Source: Solirubrobacteraceae bacterium
Lineage (GTDB): Bacteria; Actinomycetota; Thermoleophilia; Solirubrobacterales; Solirubrobacteraceae
Direction of reading: 5' to 3'
NCBI GenBank assembly: GCA_030690545.1
Contig: JAUYGN010000044.1
Location: 1 to 37,731 of the forward strand
Length of the DNA: 37,731 nt
Part shown: piece by piece, positions 15,560 to 23,959 of the stretch
Position numbering within the stretch: position 1 is the stretch's first letter
Layout: the number at the start of each line of letters is the position of its first letter
Made by a program: the position numbers and the translations under genes
The notes under the pieces: model-generated
What the model was told of the DNA's origin: nothing
The model's input: the letters and a program-made list of their open reading frames with translations, nothing else
The model's database searches: none

Positions 15560-16941
15560 TGATGAGCCGCATCGCGATCGGCGCCCCGACGACGCTCGGC
15601 GTCCAGATCGGCGGCGCGCTCGTGATCAGCATCCTCGGAGGCGCGCTGGTGGCCTTCGTGGGCGATCCCGTGCTGCTGCTCGCCGTCGTCGCCGCGGCCG
15701 GGCTGGTCGCCGCCGGGCTGCTGCGCCCGGCGCTGTTCCTCGCGCTCCTGCTGATCCTGCGCCCCGTGCTCGACGGGCCCGGTGGCAATGCCTTCTCCGA
15801 TGCGCCGTCGGCCAACCCGGCGGGTCTGCTCGGCCTCGTCCTGATCGCGGTGCTGGTGATCCTGCTCGTGACCAAGCGGCGCTTCGCTCCGCCGCCCGCC
15901 ACGCTCGCGTTCGTCGCGCTGCTGCTCGCGAGCGCGGTGGCGGCGTTCCTCGCGGTGCTGAGCGTCCGCAACATCGGCTTCACGCCGATCAGCGAGCTCA
16001 TCCGGCTCAGCGCGATGGCCGCGATCTACGTGCTGGCGAGCCAGATGGTCACGGACCCCAAGCGCCTGCAGGGCATCTTCGTCGTCGTCGGCCTGAGCGC
16101 GATCGTGCCCGCGCTCGTCGGCGTCTACGAGCTGATCGAGGGACCCGAGCCGGTCGTCGGCTTCGACATCGGGCGGATCAACGGGACGTTCGTCGGGCCG
16201 CTGCCGTTCTCGGCGTTCATCGCCGTCTGCGCGCTGGTGCTGGCATCGCTGCCGCGCGCGGCGCTGAGCCCCTGGATCCGCTGGCCGACGCTCACGCTCC
16301 TGCTCGTCACGCTCGTCGCCTCCTACAGCCGCGAGGGGTGGATCCTGTTCCTCGTCGGCTTCGCGCTGCTGCGCTGGCGCACGCGCCCGCAGCTCGTGCT
16401 GGCGACGGTGATCGCCTGCGCGATCGTCGTGGCCGCCGTGCCCAACGTGCAGCATCGCGTGCTGCCGAGCGCGACGACGCAATCGGGAACCGCGGCCTAC
16501 GACTCGCTGGACTGGCGCTTCGCCAACTGGCGTGGCCTGCTCGCCGAGTACGAGCGGCGCCCGCTGACCGGCTGGGGACTGAAGTCGACGCGTCACGTCA
16601 ATCCGCGCGCACCGGTCAGCGGGCGCGCGTACGCCGCGGCCGGCGGCGGCTACGAGGCCCACAACCTCGGCGTCCGGGCGCTCGTCGAGGGAGGCCCGCT
16701 CCTGCTCGCCGCCTACCTCGTCCTGCTCGGCGCGATCATCCTCGCGCTGCGCCGGATCGCACGCGACCGGGCCTGGCCACAACGCGACCTCGCCCGCGTC
16801 GTGCTGTGCCTGTGGATCGCGCTGGCGATCATCGCGTTCGCGGCAAATGATCCGTTCGAGCAGACCGCCATGATGTACGCTGTGCTCGCGCTGACGGGGG
16901 CTGTCGCAGGAGCGTATCGGCACTGGCGCGAGACCGCATGA
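15559..16941 (+). CDS. O-antigen ligase/polymerase family membrane protein (Wzy/WaaL-type), no. 1
   Basis: 460 residues with about 11 membrane segments and the Wzy_C signature region. This is a large outer loop after residue 290 with SYSREGW, then RPLTGWGLKSTRH, and the motif GYEAHNLGVRALVEGG, where the H-N residues are the family's conserved acceptor site. Such proteins polymerise polyprenyl-linked repeat units or ligate polymers to an acceptor. In this monoderm context a Wzy-type polymerase role is most likely. The ATG overlaps the preceding stop (TGATG), and its own stop overlaps the next ATG (ATGA), so it is coupled on both sides. A second protein of the same family lies at 29195-31309; which one polymerises and which ligates cannot be told. 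Confidence 0.88.
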   Translation: MMSRIAIGAPTTLGVQIGGALVISILGGALVAFVGDPVLLLAVVAAAGLVAAGLLRPALFLALLLILRPVLDGPGGNAFSDAPSANPAGLLGLVLIAVLVILLVTKRRFAPPPATLAFVALLLASAVAAFLAVLSVRNIGFTPISELIRLSAMAAIYVLASQMVTDPKRLQGIFVVVGLSAIVPALVGVYELIEGPEPVVGFDIGRINGTFVGPLPFSAFIAVCALVLASLPRAALSPWIRWPTLTLLLVTLVASYSREGWILFLVGFALLRWRTRPQLVLATVIACAIVVAAVPNVQHRVLPSATTQSGTAAYDSLDWRFANWRGLLAEYERRPLTGWGLKSTRHVNPRAPVSGRAYAAAGGGYEAHNLGVRALVEGGPLLLAAYLVLLGAIILALRRIARDRAWPQRDLARVVLCLWIALAIIAFAANDPFEQTAMMYAVLALTGAVAGAYRHWRETA

Positions 16942-18401
16942 CTCAGATCACTCAGGGACGCGCGCTGGATGACGTCACGCACGACGCGGGACACGAGCGC
17001 GCAACCATCGGTGCCCGTCGCGAGCTGGACTTCGGGCTGCGGCGCATGCTGGCCGCCGCGGACTGCGTGGCGCTGCTGGCGACGCTGGCGTTCGCGATGG
17101 TCGTCGTCGCCCACGACGGCGCGACACCCGAGCGGCTTGCGCTCGCCCTGCTCGCGTTGCCGCCGTGGCTGATGCTGCTCAAGCTCTACGGGCTCTACGA
17201 GCGCGACTCCAAGCGCGTCAGCCACTCGACGCTCGACGACATCCCGCACATCTTCCATGCGCTCCTGCTCGCCTCGCTCGGCCTGTGGCTGCTGTACAAG
17301 CTGGCCGCGCCCGACCAGCGGCTGATCCTCGGCGAGAGCGCGGTCTTCTTCGTCGCGGCGATGGTGACGGTCCCGCTCGCGCGCGCGGGAGCGCGCAGCC
17401 TGGCGGCTCGTTCCGCGCGCCCGGAGCGGGTGCTGATCCTCGGCGGCGGCCCGATGACGCGGGTGCTCGTGCGCAAGATTCGCGCCCACCGCGAGTACGC
17501 CCTGGACCCGATCGGCTACGTCGACGCGGCACCCGCGCGAGACGGCGAGCGCTTCGGATTGCCCTATCTGGGCACGATCGACGACCTCGACGACGTCTGC
17601 CGGACGACCGAGACCGAGCGGCTGCTCGCCGTCGCCGGGGCGATCGACCACGAGCGGCTCGCCGACGTCGTGCGCCAGATGCGCGTGCTGAAGGTTCGCG
17701 TCAGCCTCGTCCCCGACCTCGTCGACGTGCTCGGTCCATCGGTCGAGATCGACGACATCGAGGGGATCACGGTGCTCGGCATCAACCCGCCGGTGCTCAA
17801 CCGCTCCTCGCGGATGCTCAAGCGCATCATGGACGTCAGCGTCGCCGCGGTCGTCCTGCTGCTCAGCGCGCCGGTGCTGATCGGCGCCGCGATCGCGGTC
17901 AAGCGCAGCTCGCCGGGCCCGCTGCTGTACTCGCAGGAGCGCATCGGACGCCGGGGCCGGCGCTTCCGGGTGCACAAGTTCCGCACGATGGTCGCGGACG
18001 CCGACAAGCTCGGCGCCGATCTCGCGACGGAGAGCCGGCACCCGGTCTGGCTGCTGCTCGACCACGACCCGCGCATCACCGCGGCCGGGCGCTTCCTGCG
18101 CCGCACGAGCATCGACGAGCTGCCGCAGCTGTGGAACGTGCTGCGCGGGGACATGAGCCTCGTCGGCCCGCGCCCGATGCCGCCCAGCGTCCACGAGCAC
18201 ATCACGGGTTGGGGGGCGCAGCGGCTGGACCTCACCCCCGGTCTGACCGGGCTCTGGCAGGTGCTCGGCAGGACGGCGATCCCCTTCGAGGAGATGGTCA
18301 AGCTCGACTACCTCTACGCCGCCAACTGGTCGCTGTGGTACGACGTCCGTCTGCTGATCCGCACCCTTCCCGCGGTCGTCCGCGGTCGCGGCGCGAACTA
18401 A
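16938..18401 (+). CDS. Polyprenyl-phosphate sugar-1-phosphate transferase (WbaP/WcaJ type)
   Basis: The initiating enzyme of the pathway: it moves a sugar-1-phosphate, usually hexose, from a nucleotide sugar to undecaprenyl or similar polyprenyl phosphate. The 487 residues have the usual two-part form. An N-terminal part has four membrane segments and a Rossmann-like CoA-binding-type region (RVLILGGGPMTRVLVRKI, about residue 164). The C-terminal catalytic part runs from residue 295 with KRIMDVSVAAVVLLL, then SPGPLLYSQERIG, FRVHKFRTM, RTSIDELPQLWNVLRGDMS and VGPRPMPP, ending in LTPGLTGLWQV. The Asp-Glu of SIDELPQ is the catalytic pair in this family. It is complete. The start overlaps the previous stop by 4 bp. 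The sugar is not predictable. Confidence 0.95.
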   Translation: MTQITQGRALDDVTHDAGHERATIGARRELDFGLRRMLAAADCVALLATLAFAMVVVAHDGATPERLALALLALPPWLMLLKLYGLYERDSKRVSHSTLDDIPHIFHALLLASLGLWLLYKLAAPDQRLILGESAVFFVAAMVTVPLARAGARSLAARSARPERVLILGGGPMTRVLVRKIRAHREYALDPIGYVDAAPARDGERFGLPYLGTIDDLDDVCRTTETERLLAVAGAIDHERLADVVRQMRVLKVRVSLVPDLVDVLGPSVEIDDIEGITVLGINPPVLNRSSRMLKRIMDVSVAAVVLLLSAPVLIGAAIAVKRSSPGPLLYSQERIGRRGRRFRVHKFRTMVADADKLGADLATESRHPVWLLLDHDPRITAAGRFLRRTSIDELPQLWNVLRGDMSLVGPRPMPPSVHEHITGWGAQRLDLTPGLTGLWQVLGRTAIPFEEMVKLDYLYAANWSLWYDVRLLIRTLPAVVRGRGAN

Positions 18402-18423
18402 TGTCGTGAGTCAGAAGTTCGCA

Positions 18424-18476
18424 GCCGACGGTTGACGCCTGAGCCTTGGCATATCCTGCCATGACCGCCCGTCGGC
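18424..18476. promoter_or_regulatory. Long-range inverted repeat in the leader of the Wzz/BY-kinase gene
   Basis: GCCGACGG at 18424-18431 is the exact reverse complement of CCGTCGGC at 18469-18476. The arms enclose 37 bases and end ten bases before the ATG at 18486. The enclosed bases contain TTGACG and TATCCT, a poor -35/-10 pair with a short spacer. A leader stem that could mask translation, or an operator pair, is conceivable. Nothing else stands out in the 84-bp gap. Confidence 0.3.
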
Positions 18477-18485
18477 GGCCAGCGA

Positions 18486-20006
18486 ATGCTTGAGGATCAA
18501 AACACCCAGGAAGCGCCGCTCTACGCGTTCATGCAGACCCTCCGCAAGCGAGCGTGGGTCGTACTGCTCTGCGCGGTGCTCGTTCCCCTCGTCGCCTATG
18601 CGGTCACCTCACGCCAGGACAAGACCTACGAGGCGTCCGCCAAGCTGCTGCTGGGCAGCGACGCCGCCGTCGAGCAGGCGCTGCAGGGTGGCACCGCACC
18701 CGCAGTCGACCAGGGCGTCGCCGCGACGAGCCTCGACCTCGCCTCGCTGAACCGGATCGCCGTGCGCACCGCCAGCGCCCTCGGCGGCGTGACCCCCGAC
18801 GAGATCAGCGGAGCCGTCGAGGTCATCCCGCGCGGCGACTCGAGCGTCGTCGACATCCTCGCTACGGGTGGACGACGCGAGCAGGTCGCGCCGATCGCCA
18901 ACGCCTATGCGGACTCGTACATCGCCTTCCGCAGGGAGGACGCGCGCAGCGGGCTGCGGCGCGTCGAGGACGCGCTCAACAGCCAGATCTCGCGCGCGGT
19001 GCGGGCCGGTCGCGAGGGCCGCGCCAACGAGCTGCGCGAGAAGCGTGACGACCTGCGACTGCTGCAGACGGTGCAGTCCGGCGGAGCCGAGCTCGTCGAG
19101 CGCGCGGTGACCCCGCTCGGCGCCGCCAGCCCCAAGCCGCGGCGCGCCGCGATCATCGGCGCCGGCTTCGGGCTCATCCTGGGCATCGGCCTGGCCCTGC
19201 TCTTCGACGTGCTCAGCCGGCGCCTGACCGATCCCAAGGAGGCCGAGAGCCTCTTCGACAGCCCGCTGCTGGGGACGATTCCCAGCAGTCGGGCGGTACG
19301 CGACGCCAGCGCGAGCTCCCCTCCCCTGCCCGCCGTCGAACAGGCCGCCTTTCAGCGTGTGCGGACGAACATGCTCCACTACAACGACTACAACATCAGC
19401 TCGATCGCGGTCGTCTCCGCGCTGCCCGAGGAGGGCAAGAGCACCGTTGCGTGGAACATCGCGGTCGCCGGCGCCGAGGCTGGCGCGCGCGTCGTGCTCG
19501 TCGAGGGAGACCTGCGGCGACCGAGCTTCGTGCGCCGCATCGGAGTGCCCGACAGCGACGGCGTGACGGCGGTGCTACAGGGGGTGGCCCATCCCAAGGA
19601 CGTGATCCGGCGCCTGTCGCTGAACGGCAACACGAACGGCAGCTCCGCGGCGCGCACGCTCGACGTCATTCCCGCGGGTGAGGCGCACGCCAACCCGACC
19701 TACCTGATCGAGTCCGAGCGCATGGAGCGCCTCGTGCTCGACCTCGAGGAGCGCTACGACCTCGTCGTGATCGACACCCCGCCGGCGCTCGTCGTCTCCG
19801 ACAGCATGGCGCTCGTCGACCGCGTCAGCGGCGTCGTCGTCGTCAGCCGGATGGGACGCAACACGCGGGACGCCGCCGAGCAGCTGCGCCGCCACCTCGA
19901 GAACGCGCGCGCACCGGTGCTCGGCGTCGTGATCAACGGCGTCGGCCCGCTCGACGGCGTCGCCGGCTACGGATACGCCTACGAGCGGACCGCGAGCGGC
20001 CGCTGA
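18486..20006 (+). CDS. Wzz chain-length protein fused to BY-type tyrosine kinase, no. 1
   Basis: 506 residues. Two membrane segments (about 19-38 and 218-241) bracket a short extracytoplasmic Wzz domain (YEASAKLLLG near residue 52). A cytoplasmic BY-kinase follows: Walker A SALPEEGKST near residue 312, Walker A' VVLVEGDLRRPSF, Walker B DLVVIDTPP, and a tyrosine tail GYGYAYERTASGR. BY-kinases set polymer length through cycles of tail autophosphorylation. Oddities are a Glu-Gly-Asp in Walker A' where Asp-x-Asp is usual, and PEEGKST instead of the common PGEGKST. A Wzz-kinase fusion on one chain is uncommon in Firmicutes (which split CapA/CapB) but usual in actinobacteria and proteobacteria. A hairpin directly follows the stop. 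The second such protein is at 22241-23854. Confidence 0.9.
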   Translation: MLEDQNTQEAPLYAFMQTLRKRAWVVLLCAVLVPLVAYAVTSRQDKTYEASAKLLLGSDAAVEQALQGGTAPAVDQGVAATSLDLASLNRIAVRTASALGGVTPDEISGAVEVIPRGDSSVVDILATGGRREQVAPIANAYADSYIAFRREDARSGLRRVEDALNSQISRAVRAGREGRANELREKRDDLRLLQTVQSGGAELVERAVTPLGAASPKPRRAAIIGAGFGLILGIGLALLFDVLSRRLTDPKEAESLFDSPLLGTIPSSRAVRDASASSPPLPAVEQAAFQRVRTNMLHYNDYNISSIAVVSALPEEGKSTVAWNIAVAGAEAGARVVLVEGDLRRPSFVRRIGVPDSDGVTAVLQGVAHPKDVIRRLSLNGNTNGSSAARTLDVIPAGEAHANPTYLIESERMERLVLDLEERYDLVVIDTPPALVVSDSMALVDRVSGVVVVSRMGRNTRDAAEQLRRHLENARAPVLGVVINGVGPLDGVAGYGYAYERTASGR

Positions 20007-20022
20007 CCGACCCGCCGGTCGG
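20007..20022 (+). terminator. Hairpin immediately after the BY-kinase stop codon
   Basis: CCGACC-CGCC-GGTCGG forms a perfect 6-bp stem with a 4-base loop starting at the base after TGA. There is no T-run. It may be a weak terminator or an mRNA 3'-end stabiliser before the dehydrogenase gene 44 bp on. A TTGACT at 20026-20031 just beyond it could serve as a -35 element, but no convincing -10 is placed correctly. Confidence 0.35.
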
Positions 20023-20065
20023 ACCTTGACTTCGCGGCTGGCATCCAGCAGCGTAGGCGCCCCGC

Positions 20066-21127
20066 ATGACGAACTCCGCTCGATCTCAGGACTCGCCGAT
20101 CAGGCTCGGGCTCGTCGGGCTCGGCTACTGGGGACCGAACCTGCTGCGCGTGCTCGCAGAGATGCCCGAGGTCGAGGTTCGCTACATCTGCGATCACGAC
20201 GACGTGCAGTTGCAGCGCTACGCGCACCGTCATCCCCACGCGGGCGCGACGACCTCGTTCGACGACCTGCTCGCCGACGACGACGTCGACGCGATCGTAA
20301 TCGCGACCCCGATCTTCACCCACGCCGAGCTGGCCTCGCGCAGCCTGGCCGCCGGAAAGCACACGTTCGTCGAGAAGCCGCTGGCAGCATCGAGCGCGGA
20401 GGCGGGCGAGCTGATCGGCACGGCAACCCGGAGCGGGCTCGTGCTGATGTGCGGGCACACGTTCCTCTACAGCCCACCGGTGCGTGCGGTCAAGGGACTG
20501 CTCGACCGCGGCGAGCTGGGCGACATCCACTTCATCTCCTCGAGCCGCGTCAACCTCGGCCTGCACCAGCGCGACGTGAGCGTCGTCTGGGATCTCGGTC
20601 CGCATGACTTCTCGATCCTGCTGTACTGGCTCGGCCAGGCACCGGTGTCGGTACGAGCGGTCGGGCGCGACTCGATCGTGCGCGGGATCCCCGACGTCGC
20701 GTTCATCGACCTGACCTTCCCCGGCGGCGTGCTCGCACACGTCGAGCTGAGCTGGCTCGCGCCGAGCAAGCTGCGGCGCACCGTCGTGGTGGGCAGCGAG
20801 CGGATGGTCGTCTACGAGGACGGCGGCATGGAGCCCCTGCGCGTATTCGACCACGGCGTCGTCTACCGCGATCCGCAGACCTTCGGCGAGTACCACCTGT
20901 CCTACCGGACCGGCGACATCGTCAGCCCCAAGCTCGACAACGCCGAGCCGATCGCGCTCGAGCTGATCGACTTCCTGTCGCTGATTCGCAGCGGCGATGC
21001 TCGCCCCGGCCAGGCCGAGCTGGCCCGCGACGTCATCGACCTGATCGAGGCAACGGAGACATCGATGCGCGAGGACGGCGTTCAGATCGCCGTCAGCGAC
21101 ATCAGGGCAATGGCCGACGGGGGCTGA
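20066..21127 (+). CDS. Gfo/Idh/MocA-family NAD(P)-dependent sugar dehydrogenase
   Basis: 353 residues. The N-terminal Rossmann fold has LGLVGLGYWGPNLLRVL (GxGxxG, about residue 20), and the family's catalytic-region motif VEKPLA lies near residue 108 with the Lys of EKP. A C-terminal alpha/beta domain follows with GPHDFSILLYWLG, where the Asp/His pair aligns with the usual catalytic His, and FPGGVLAHVELSWL. The family oxidises ring hydroxyls of nucleotide sugars; members in glycan loci (WbpB/WlbA type) make 3-keto-UDP-sugars for amination. No aminotransferase is present in the window, so the route is incomplete here or the enzyme acts differently. Its last 26 bp overlap the convergent coiled-coil gene. 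Confidence 0.88.
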   Translation: MTNSARSQDSPIRLGLVGLGYWGPNLLRVLAEMPEVEVRYICDHDDVQLQRYAHRHPHAGATTSFDDLLADDDVDAIVIATPIFTHAELASRSLAAGKHTFVEKPLAASSAEAGELIGTATRSGLVLMCGHTFLYSPPVRAVKGLLDRGELGDIHFISSSRVNLGLHQRDVSVVWDLGPHDFSILLYWLGQAPVSVRAVGRDSIVRGIPDVAFIDLTFPGGVLAHVELSWLAPSKLRRTVVVGSERMVVYEDGGMEPLRVFDHGVVYRDPQTFGEYHLSYRTGDIVSPKLDNAEPIALELIDFLSLIRSGDARPGQAELARDVIDLIEATETSMREDGVQIAVSDIRAMADGG

Positions 21128-22244
21128 GCGGACGGAACGGAGCGCCCCCGCCCGGGCGCAGCTGCCAGCCGAGCTCACGGCACTGCGCGCAGGCAGCAGA
21201 CTCTCCCTCGAGGTCCCAGCCCGCGCCCTGCAAGTCGTCGCGCTCGCCCTCGTCGGGAACGCGGCCGCAGACCGAGCAGGCCCCCTGCCATCCGCGGGCA
21301 CGGGCACGGGCGACGCGGCCGCGCAGCTTTCCACCGCGCCCCGACGGCCGTTCGCGCGGCTCGGCCTTGGCCGCGGCCCGCGGTACGGCGATCGGCGGCG
21401 GAGGAGGCAGCGACCGTTCACGCTCGCGCGGCTCTTCGGAGCGCGATCCGAGCTCGGATGCGGGCGGCCGACGCTCGTCGTAGCCGTCGTGCGCGACCGG
21501 CGGGTCCTCGTCGGCCGCCGCGGAGCGCGCCGGCTCCACGCCGTGGGCGTCGCGCTCCGCATCGGGAGGGCCGGCGGGATCGGCCAGCAGCTCGTCGACC
21601 GTCCTGCGCACCTCGTCGCGGGTCTCGGCCAGCGCCTGCCGCGCGGTCGACAGCGCCTGCCCCAGCTCGTCGAGCCGGCGGCGCTGCTCGGCGAGCTCGC
21701 CACCCTGCTGGGCGATCAGCTGCTGAGCGACGGCCGCGGACTCGCGATGCTCGGCGAGCCTGCCCTCGAGCTCGTCGCGTAGCTGCTCGCCCTGCTCGCG
21801 GGCGCTCGACAGCTCGCGCTCGAGCTCGCTGATCGCCGCCGCTGCGGCTGCGTCGTCGCCGGGCAGGCCGGTCGTGTCGCTGGGCGATCCCGCGGCGGCG
21901 GATGAATCCAGGCCGAACGGTGCCGGCGCAGCTCCGGGCGGCGCCGGCGACCGTCGCTCGTCGCTCGCCTGTGCAGCGCTGGGCGGCGGAGCGCCGCTCG
22001 GTGCGGCCGCGGCGCCGCGCGCGTAGATCGTGATGACGTCGTCGGCGGCCACCGTGCGTAGCGATGGCTCGAGCGCGAGCCCGACCGCTGCCAGCCGCGC
22101 CTCGATCGCCTCGAAGGCGCCGTCGCCCGGGGCGGCGTAGCCGAAATCTCGCAGCAGCCGGCCGACCTTCAGCTTGGCCGGTCTGTTGCGACGGTCGACG
22201 GTCCGGCGCCAGCGCTGCTCGGGGGCCGCATCGCCCGGATTCAT
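21102..22244 (-). CDS. Coiled-coil protein with shared N-terminal domain and C-terminal CxxC pair
   Basis: 380 residues, function not recognised. Residues about 10-75 (RWRRTVDRRNRPAKLKVGRL, then LLRDFGY, EAIEARLAAVGL, EPSLRTVAADDVITIY) match the N-terminus of the 951-residue protein at 25732-28587, defining a shared domain. A Pro/Ala-rich linker and a coiled coil of about 90 residues follow (ELERELSSAREQGEQLRDEL onward). After a charged, Pro-rich stretch comes CSVCGR, then 30 residues later CAQCRE, a likely single zinc ribbon/knuckle. It starts at the ATG overlapping the stop of the Wzz/BY-kinase (ATGA), so the two are co-translated. Co-translation with a chain-length kinase suggests a cytoplasmic adaptor or localiser for the polymerisation machine. 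No signal peptide or membrane segment is present. Confidence 0.8.
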   Translation of the reverse strand: MNPGDAAPEQRWRRTVDRRNRPAKLKVGRLLRDFGYAAPGDGAFEAIEARLAAVGLALEPSLRTVAADDVITIYARGAAAAPSGAPPPSAAQASDERRSPAPPGAAPAPFGLDSSAAAGSPSDTTGLPGDDAAAAAAISELERELSSAREQGEQLRDELEGRLAEHRESAAVAQQLIAQQGGELAEQRRRLDELGQALSTARQALAETRDEVRRTVDELLADPAGPPDAERDAHGVEPARSAAADEDPPVAHDGYDERRPPASELGSRSEEPRERERSLPPPPPIAVPRAAAKAEPRERPSGRGGKLRGRVARARARGWQGACSVCGRVPDEGERDDLQGAGWDLEGESAACAQCRELGWQLRPGGGAPFRPLSPRRPLP

Positions 22245-23854
22245 CGCCGTGCCCCGCGCGCCCGGTCGGCGTCGGCCGCGAGCGTGTCGGCCGGCGTCGG
22301 ATAGTCGTAGGCGTACTCGGGATCGGGTCGCCAGCGATTGGCGACGACGCCGATCGGGCGTGCGCCGACGAGCACGAGCTGCTGGCTGAGCTCGGTGGCC
22401 GCGACGCGCGTCGTCTTGCCCAGCGAGCTGACGACGAGCACCCCGCTGACCCAGCCGGCGAGCGCGAGCCCATCCGAGACGCTCGCCATCGCCGGGCTGT
22501 CGATGATGACCGTGTCGAAGCGCTCCTCGAGCTCGCCCAGCAGCCAGCGCATCCGCTCGCTCTGCAAGAGCTCGGCGGGGTTCGGCGGCAGCGCTCCGCT
22601 GGGCAGTTCGTAGAGGACGCGCGGCGCCATCGAGACCGGCTCCAGCGCCGCCGGGACCTCGTTGAGCGCCTCGTCGAGATCGAATCCGGCGAGGACGAGC
22701 GCGAGGCCCTCCGGGCGGGCGCCGCGAACCCCGTGCGAGAGATCGCCCTTGCGCAGATCCGCGTCGACGAGGCAGACGCGGTCGCCCATCGCGGCCATCA
22801 CGACGGCCAGCACGCGCGCGACCGTCGACTTGCCCTCACCGGTCAGCGGGCTGGCGACGAGGATCGAGCCGTGCGGCCGCCCGGCCGGGAAGTAGCGCAG
22901 GTTCGCGCGCAGCGTCCGGAACGCCTCGACCTCGCGCCCGAAGCCGGAGGCGGCGGCACGCTCGGCGTCGGCGTAGGTCGCGCCCGCGCCGCCCGACAGC
23001 GACGAGCTGCGCGGCACGCGTGCGATGACGGGCATGCCGTAGATCTCCTCGAGCTCGTCGACGCGACGGACGCGGCGGTCCAGCCGCTCCAGCAGCCAGG
23101 CGACGAGCACGCCGGCCAGCAGAGCCAGTCCGGCGCCGATCACGACGTTGCGCGCCACGTTGCGCGGCTGCGCCGACCCGGGCTGCGGCGCCGGCCCGAC
23201 GATCGAGCGCGCGGCGCCGGCCTGCGCGCGGGCGCCGCTGACCTGGCCGACCTGCCGGCTGAGCTCGGTGAGGGTCGCCACGCGGCCGGGATCGACCTGA
23301 CGGCGCAGGCGCTCGAGCTGCTGGAGGACCAGATCGGCGCGCCGCACGGCGGCGTCCTGGCTGACGCCGACGTAGGCACGCGCGTAGGCGTTGGCGACCG
23401 ACGCCGCGCTCGCCGACGTTCCCGCCTCCGCCTCGATCTCGATCAGGTTGTCCCCGCGGGTGCCGACTCGCACGCGGTCGCCGAGCCCGCTGACCGTGAA
23501 GCCGCGCTGACGCAGATCGTCCTCGGCACGCCCGCGGACCGCCGGTAGGCGAGCGATTGCCGCCTCGGCCTGCAGGCTCGCGCTGTCGGCGCGCAGCGCC
23601 GGTCCGCCGAGCGCCGGCGCCACGAGCACCGTCGCGGTCGACTCGTAGCGCTGCTCGGACGCGAGCGCGAGCGCGAGCGCCCCACAGACGCCCGCGATCA
23701 TCGCGGCCGCGATCACCCAACGGCGATGCCTGACGGCGTGGCGCAGTTGCGCGAGGGCACCGCGCGAGGGCGCGCGATCGGCCGGTGCCCGGCCCGGCCA
23801 AGCATCCTGAGGGACGGAGTCGGCAGCGGCGTCCTGTTCCGTCAGCGAGCTCAT
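22241..23854 (-). CDS. Wzz chain-length protein fused to BY-type tyrosine kinase, no. 2
   Basis: 537 residues from ATG 23854. A 40-residue cytoplasmic tail leads to a membrane segment (WVIAAAMIAGVCGALALALA), a Wzz domain with YESTATVLVAPA, a second segment (NVVIGAGLALLAGVLVAWLL) and a cytoplasmic kinase. The kinase has Walker A ASPLTGEGKST near residue 340, canonical Walker A' CLVDADLRKGD, Walker B FDTVIIDSPA and a C-terminal Tyr cluster PEYAYDYPTP. Unlike the first copy, its Walker A' has the full Asp-x-Asp. The sequence IEIEAEAGTSASAASVANAY in the outer domain is the usual Wzz core. It is coupled to the downstream coiled-coil gene and divergent from the pseudokinase across 105 bp. Two such kinases may control two polymers or work as a heteromeric pair. 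Confidence 0.9.
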   Translation of the reverse strand: MSSLTEQDAAADSVPQDAWPGRAPADRAPSRGALAQLRHAVRHRRWVIAAAMIAGVCGALALALASEQRYESTATVLVAPALGGPALRADSASLQAEAAIARLPAVRGRAEDDLRQRGFTVSGLGDRVRVGTRGDNLIEIEAEAGTSASAASVANAYARAYVGVSQDAAVRRADLVLQQLERLRRQVDPGRVATLTELSRQVGQVSGARAQAGAARSIVGPAPQPGSAQPRNVARNVVIGAGLALLAGVLVAWLLERLDRRVRRVDELEEIYGMPVIARVPRSSSLSGGAGATYADAERAAASGFGREVEAFRTLRANLRYFPAGRPHGSILVASPLTGEGKSTVARVLAVVMAAMGDRVCLVDADLRKGDLSHGVRGARPEGLALVLAGFDLDEALNEVPAALEPVSMAPRVLYELPSGALPPNPAELLQSERMRWLLGELEERFDTVIIDSPAMASVSDGLALAGWVSGVLVVSSLGKTTRVAATELSQQLVLVGARPIGVVANRWRPDPEYAYDYPTPADTLAADADRARGARR

Positions 23855-23959
23855 GACTTGGCGCGCGAGTCTATCTCTCCCGATGCCGGATCCGAGCGTC
23901 TGAACGCTGCCACCCAGGCGGTAGGCTGCCCCGCAATGCGGGTCCGGGCGAGGCGGTAG
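23855..23959. promoter_or_regulatory. Divergent promoter region between BY-kinase and pseudokinase genes
   Basis: The 105-bp gap must carry the start signals for the leftward kinase/coiled-coil operon and the rightward pseudokinase gene. It contains a small perfect hairpin CCCGC-AAT-GCGGG at 23930-23942, 17 bases before the pseudokinase ATG. It could hinder or time translation of that gene. No strong -35/-10 pair is evident on either strand. Confidence 0.35.
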
